A DNA stretch of 64,000 nucleotides from Ananas comosus (Eukaryota > Streptophyta > Magnoliopsida > Poales > Bromeliaceae), in the NCBI RefSeq assembly GCF_001540865.1, contig NW_017893356.1, positions 39,419 to 103,418 of the forward strand, read 5' to 3'. A program made the position numbers and the translations under genes. The notes under the pieces were generated by a model. That model had not been told where the DNA came from. It saw only the letters and a program-made list of their open reading frames with translations, and ran no database searches. This document shows, one piece after another, positions 59,090 to 64,000 of the stretch; the stretch's first letter is position 1; every line of letters begins with the position of its first letter.

Positions 59090-59382
59090 ATGGTCTCAAC
59101 AAGGTTTTCATTCATGTAAGAAGATCAAAGCCAAGTGTTCTAGGGTATGAAACCAAACCCTAACATTAATCTTACAAGAAATTTTACCTTAGCCCACTAG
59201 CTCTCCAAACTCCACCTTATAGGAGAGCCCTAGTTCCTTCCAAGCTCCAAAATCTCATTCAAATCCCCAAGTTCTTCTCCAAATCCACCTCTAACCCACC
59301 TTGGGAGAGAGCTTTTAGAGAGAGAGAGGGAGAGAAATGAGAGAGGAGAGTGTTCTCACTGCTGCGAATGAGAGAGGAGTTG
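59090..59382 (-). mobile_element. W 5' LTR, third piece
   Basis: CTCAACAAGGTTTTCATTC ... GAGAGAGGAGTTG, matching 26,625-26,915. Ends in the TSD AGTTG of the Z insertion. Confidence 0.85.
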
Positions 59383-61790
59383 TGTAACACACTGAACCTT
59401 TGCAAATTACAAGGTTCGAGTGTTTGATCTGTGTTCTGAGTTTTTTCAGATATTCTTGAGTGTCGTTGACTATATCCTGACCTATGACACGCATCCCGAG
59501 GAGAGAGGTTAAAAACTTAGTGCCAAAGTCCCAAAAACGAGGAAATTGGGCTGCTCTCAGGTTTTCCTTTGTAGAGCAGAGTACCGGTACTGTATCGGGC
59601 CCGTACCGGTACTGGAGGTGGTATCGGTACTGCATCGGGCTCTTAACCGGTACCCAGTGCATTTGTTCGCCAACCCGAGGCTCGGGTTTGCGCGTACTGC
59701 TGGCCAGTACCGATACTCTTTCCCGCGTACCGGTACGCAGTGCAGTTCGCAGACTGCTTATTTTTCGAGGAATTTTTGTTATTGTAGCAATCCTACAAAT
59801 ACCCCACGTCTCTTGCTGGGTCTCCTGAGCTGGGAAACACAGGAAAATCAGGTTGGGAGCTCCCCTCTTCCCCTCTTTGGATTTCTTTCCATTTTTGCTT
59901 GGATTTTGGTGGTTTTATCACCTCGTTTTGCTTCTTTTTGCTTCTTGGTGCTATTTTCACCATGAGAGAAATTTTGGAGCTTGGATTGGAGCTTGTTGAA
60001 GGAGAGATCTTCAACTCTAGCTCATTCCAAGTTTAGATTGAAGCATCTAAAGAGGTTAGTAACATATTTCTCTCCTTTGATTCATGTTTTGGAGGTTTTT
60101 GTGTTGAAACCTAGAAATGGGAAAACTAGGGTTTATTTGGGAATTTTTGATTTGTAGCTTTTGGAGCTCAATTGATTGGTTTAGAACCTTCATTTAGGTT
60201 GGTTTCGAAGGGTTTTTACTCTCTTTTGGAGATTGAGAGAGATTTTCACCACTCAAGGTGAGTTTTTGCCATTTTCTTGGGTTCGTTAAAGTTTGATCCT
60301 TGGGGTGTTCGTTCATTGCGTCTAACCCTTATAGAATTTTCTTTAGGGAGCTAGGAGGCTAGTGGACACCTTCTTTTGCGCAAACGAAAGGGTTCCAAGA
60401 AGCTCTTGGTGAGTTTGACCTCACTGAAATGGGTGAACTCCTCCTATGTTGTTTTACTTGTTGTAAAAATAGAGATTCATGCATATTCATGCTAGATAGA
60501 GCATATGTGAATTTTAGAATGCTTAAAATACATATGTTATGTTTCATAAAAAATCACCTCTATGTAGTAGAGAGAGATATGTGTATAGTAATCATGCATG
60601 TAAATAGCATTCTTTGATATGGCTTATAATCATGTTTCATTTGGTGAAAATGACTAGAATAATATGCTCTTGGACATAGTACTTATGTTTGACATGGTGG
60701 AGAAAGATGCCATAAAGAGGCATTCAACCTAGTGAATGGTTAAATTTCTACATAATAACATAGTGATAGACCTTGGGTCACTAGTTTTTGTACCATGTTT
60801 TAGACATGATGACATTGGACTTGAGAGAGATGATTACGCTTGCTTGTTATTGTGCTCATTCGCACATACTTGTGAGGGTCGCTCCCCACAAGCTGTCACT
60901 CCGGAGATAGCCATTGGGACATAAGCTCACTCGTGCAGGATTGGGCGCTGAAATGGGATGCCGTGGGGGAGGCTCATTCCTAGGGTGGAAATGTTGACTA
61001 CCACGGGGCCATTAGGCACGGCGCAAGCCGGACTACCCACGGGTAGGTCCTATACGATCGGGACATTATTGAACTAAATTGCAAAGTGGACATTAGACAA
61101 ATTAGTAAACAATGACATTTTACTAGTTGTACTTGTGAACATCATGTTGATTATACTTATGCATATTCATGTTAGAATAGCATTTATATTTGTGAAAATT
61201 TATGCTAAAGTAGAGGCATAGTAGTTAGTAAGTTTATTTCATATTTTATATACATGTTATTCTTTCCATTTGAAAGTTGAACATACTACTTTTGCCCTTT
61301 AGCCTAGCGGTGCAATTCGCTGAGGTCAGCAATTGCCCACTGGGAACTATTGATTAATAGTTTTCACGTCCCCTGTTTTGTTGTTTTATTTCAGAGCCAT
61401 TCACCCCGGGAGAGGCTCGGGATCACGGTAAAGGGATCACTACTAGCTAGATAGCGAAGAGTATTTTCTACTAGGTGGTTCATCTCTCTATTTTTGTACT
61501 TGATGTAGAGAGTGAGAGTTTTGTACTTATGAGTAGAGACCACCATTTTTGTACCTCTAGCACTTGTATTTGGGATTACTTATTATACTACCTTATGATT
61601 TATGTTAGTGGATTAGTTCTTTTGTTTACCTCCTTATTCTAGAATCTAGTTGTTATATACTCTGATACTCCTAGATGCGCATTTATTGTTGTTTAATTAT
61701 CGCTATTGCTGTAGATGCCTTATATGTGTAAGTATATGGCGGGTCTGGACACGCACCGGGCAGGCTTCCGCTGAGTCCCGGAGAGTGACA
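59383..61790 (+). mobile_element. Solo LTR Z (B/Z family), 2,408 bp
   Basis: TGTAACACACTGAACC ... GAGAGTGACA, TSD AGTTG (59,378-59,382) and AGTTA (61,791-61,795). The empty site is at 26,907-26,930. U3 has ACCGGTAC-type palindromes (59,581-59,740); hairpin at 61,335-61,366. It sits just downstream (minus sense) of the W LTR TATA box. Confidence 0.9.
61335..61366 (+). promoter_or_regulatory. Conserved LTR motif and hairpin (Z)
   Basis: GCCCACTGGGAACTATT, loop GATT, arm AATAGTT. About 424 nt before the LTR end, followed by a T-rich run and TTTCAGAG. Confidence 0.65.
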
Positions 61791-61904
61791 AGTTAGGGTG
61801 TATTTATAAGCTGCTACAATTGCAACCAAGCCCTCCAGTTCTTTTTATTTGCAGCAGACTCAGCCTGCTGTTCGTAGCACTGCGTACCGATACGCGGGTG
61901 GGTG
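61791..61904 (-). mobile_element. W 5' LTR, fourth piece
   Basis: AGTTAGGGTGTATTTATAAGC ... GTACCGATACGCGGGTGGGTG, matching 26,909-27,022. It contains the LTR TATA box (minus, about 61,799-61,808). Interrupted by V2. Confidence 0.85.
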
Positions 61905-64000
61905 TGTCACGCCCCGAGCCCGCCTCTTTGGTCGGATTCGGGCACGCCAACAGACCGCCGAACGGACAGGGTTTCCCCTGCACGCGGACAGAGTCTCCCC
62001 TGTACGTTCAAGGCGTCGCAATCAATATAAGTAATGGAGGTTCCAAACAGAACAATTTTCACAACGATTGCATAAGAAAGGATCAAACAACATAACACAT
62101 CTTATGTTATTACAATCATTCATCTCATCATTTACATCGCATTTTCATTACATTGATCCTCACTTCCAAATATACAATCGATTTCTAAACATAATATTAC
62201 AACACTCGATTCTTTTCTTTCTTTCTTACCCCTAAGAAGCCGACTCAAGGTGCTGTATCTGTCTCGTGGTAGGGCGCTAACTACGGAGATACTCCCTTTC
62301 CTCGCGCCACCGCGACCGCTCGCGTGAACCTGTACCCCCAAAAACGACAACACGGGGGTAGACTATTGTCCATAGTCCTCAGTGGTACAGCCACCCAAGG
62401 AAAAGCTCAACCCACCAGGTCCAAAGGAGGCACTGCAACATTTAGTCCAACAGATATATACATAAACATCATGCAATACATGTTCATGCCTCACAAATAT
62501 GCAAATTATGCAACTCTTAGTCATTCTTTACATTACCTTTCTTAGAATATGCAATCTTTATCATTAGTCATTCTTTACTCTTTATTCTTTTCTTTATTCT
62601 TTATTCTTTATTCTTTGCTAAGGGCACTCGCACCTTAGGCACATTATACACATTTGCCATTCTTTATAACATTAACAAATCTTTCTCATTGTCATTCTTT
62701 CTCAATTGTCATTCTTCACAGGTTACCTTACCCTAGCCAACTATGCCACTCAACTCGGTTTAAGTCATTTCATAATGAATACAAGATCCACTTCCAATTC
62801 ATGATTCCTTTTTGTTCTTTTGTCTTTAATCTCACGGCTAAACCGGGTTTTCGCCACATTAACTTGCTTCACATTAAGCCATCATCGCCAGGAACTCACC
62901 AGCTAGGACCGTCCCTTCGGGTTTACTCCAACCCGTGATGCAAAACTCCGGAGCGCATCGCCCGGGGGAGCGACACGCCCTCGAGCACGGAACTCATAGC
63001 AAGTATGATAATATCCTTAACTCAAAGGATTTGTAGTTGAATCATGGCTTTACACTAACTTTAGTGTCTTTACATCACATTAGTTGCTAACTCTAGCAAT
63101 CATTGTTCTTACACCCCACTTGTCAATCTCTAGTATTGTCATCTTGATACCACACTTGTTCTTTGTTGCCACACACTAACTCTTGGTGCTTCATGTCACA
63201 TTGGTTGCTAACTCTAGCCATTATCATTGTTTTACACTTTGTTGTCTTTATGCCACATTACTTTACATCGCCTCTAGCCATATCATTATTCTTACATCAC
63301 ATTGTTTTGCCTTGTCTCAAGCCATATATCATTAGGTTCTCACATTACATCTCAGGCATACACATAGATTTATTTAGATCTTAATCATTCTAATAAGCAC
63401 GTGTACTCACATCATGCAACATTACATTCTATCATCACATTGTTTACATTATCTTTAGCCATTACATTATTCTTTACATCACATTTATTCTTGTTGTCCC
63501 AACAACTCTAGTGTCCACTTACCATTTCGAATGCCACTCGATCTATGTTCAACATGCATATATTTGGTCATCCATTGGTATCATTACTTAGCATTTTATG
63601 CATTCTAACATTTACTACATGCATTCTCGTTAGTACAAATCTCATACTTTCATTGACATCTATTTAGCATTTCTATAATATGCACATGTAAATTAACCTC
63701 AACTCATGCATTCATTTGGCATCTATCTTTATCATGCATTCTCACAATAGCAATACTTTATCATGCATCAATAGTAAACATACTACACTTTGGCACGGAA
63801 AGCAACCTAATGCTTCGGTGAGCAACAACCCACTCAAAAACGCTTTCGATTGCTTGTGACACTTGCAATCGGCCTCCCGCGGCAACAGTGACCCTTTTGG
63901 CCCGAACCTTTGCGCGACCACCCGAACGGCCACAATTCGCGATCCGTCTGTTCGGGAGTTTATTCCCTGACACCACGATACTCCCCGATCCATTTCCATC
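61905..64000 (-). mobile_element. Reversed LTR V2, runs off the window
   Basis: TGTCACGCCCCGAGCCC; shares its first about 700 bp and its later TTGCAATCGGCCTCCCGCGG block (63,864-63,890) with V1. Its middle (about 62,820-63,030) instead matches the Y family (57,330-57,530): CTCACGGCTAA, CTCCAACCCGTGATGCAAAA, GGAGCGCATCG. The hairpin is at 62,359-62,387. The right end and any internal region lie outside. Confidence 0.75.
62359..62387 (-). promoter_or_regulatory. Conserved LTR motif and hairpin (V2)
   Basis: Minus sense CCACTGAGGACTAT, loop GGACA, arm ATAGTC. The arms GACTAT and ATAGTC differ from every other copy but pair fully. About 454 nt before the LTR 3' end. Confidence 0.6.

Overview
The window is plant nuclear DNA, probably from a monocot. 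Pineapple is my guess, with low confidence. It is mostly LTR retrotransposon sequence, with one ordinary host gene. No rRNA, tRNA gene, CRISPR array or prokaryotic feature is visible. Coordinates marked 'about' are boundaries I could not fix to the base.

Layout. 1-12,440 holds LTR fragments, a Copia remnant, small DNA-transposon-like elements, and two of the four single-N assembly joins (all four: 5,141; 10,138; 12,041; 16,960). The segment between the first two Ns (5,142-10,137) looks like an alternative-haplotype contig placed inside a solo LTR. 13,738-16,584 (minus) is a complete six-exon gene for a histidine-containing phosphotransfer protein (AHP/HPt, 153 aa, cytokinin two-component relay). 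It carries a Mutator-type MITE in intron 5 and a dispersed repeat in intron 3. 17,190-17,425 is a GC-rich triple repeat in AT-rich DNA. 17,879-26,289 is a pile of degenerate, partly inverted LTRs.

26,290-64,000 is a nest of Ty3/gypsy chromoviruses (Tekay/Del type: gag-PR-RT-RH-IN-chromodomain order, initiator-Met-tRNA primer site, LTRs of about 2.4-2.7 kb). I call them W, X, Y, B, Z and V. W (minus; internal region 27,411-32,492) is the oldest host. X (plus, 32,785-55,029, TSD CACAT) sits in W's 5' LTR. Y (plus, from 33,559) sits in X's 5' LTR. B (minus, 41,006-50,149, TSD ATGCC) sits in X's reverse transcriptase. A solo Y-type LTR (56,597-59,089, TSD ATGGT), a solo Z LTR (59,383-61,790, TSD AGTTG/AGTTA) and a V LTR (61,905 to the end) interrupt the rest of W's 5' LTR. 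Empty sites preserved in other copies confirm several of these insertions.

Two things stand out as possibly undescribed. (1) All these LTR families carry, about 400-540 nt before the LTR 3' end, a CCCACTGGGAAC-type motif followed by a short hairpin whose stem changes sequence between families while pairing is kept. (2) All carry a U3 array of perfect GC-rich palindromes whose sequence is family-specific (GGGACCGGTCCC, GGGTCCGGACCC, a TACCGGTA type, TTTCGGGCGCCCGAAA) inside a shared frame. In addition, 39,430-46,450 is dense with single-base indels relative to homologous copies on either side, which looks like unpolished long-read gap filling, so its frameshifts should not be read as biology.
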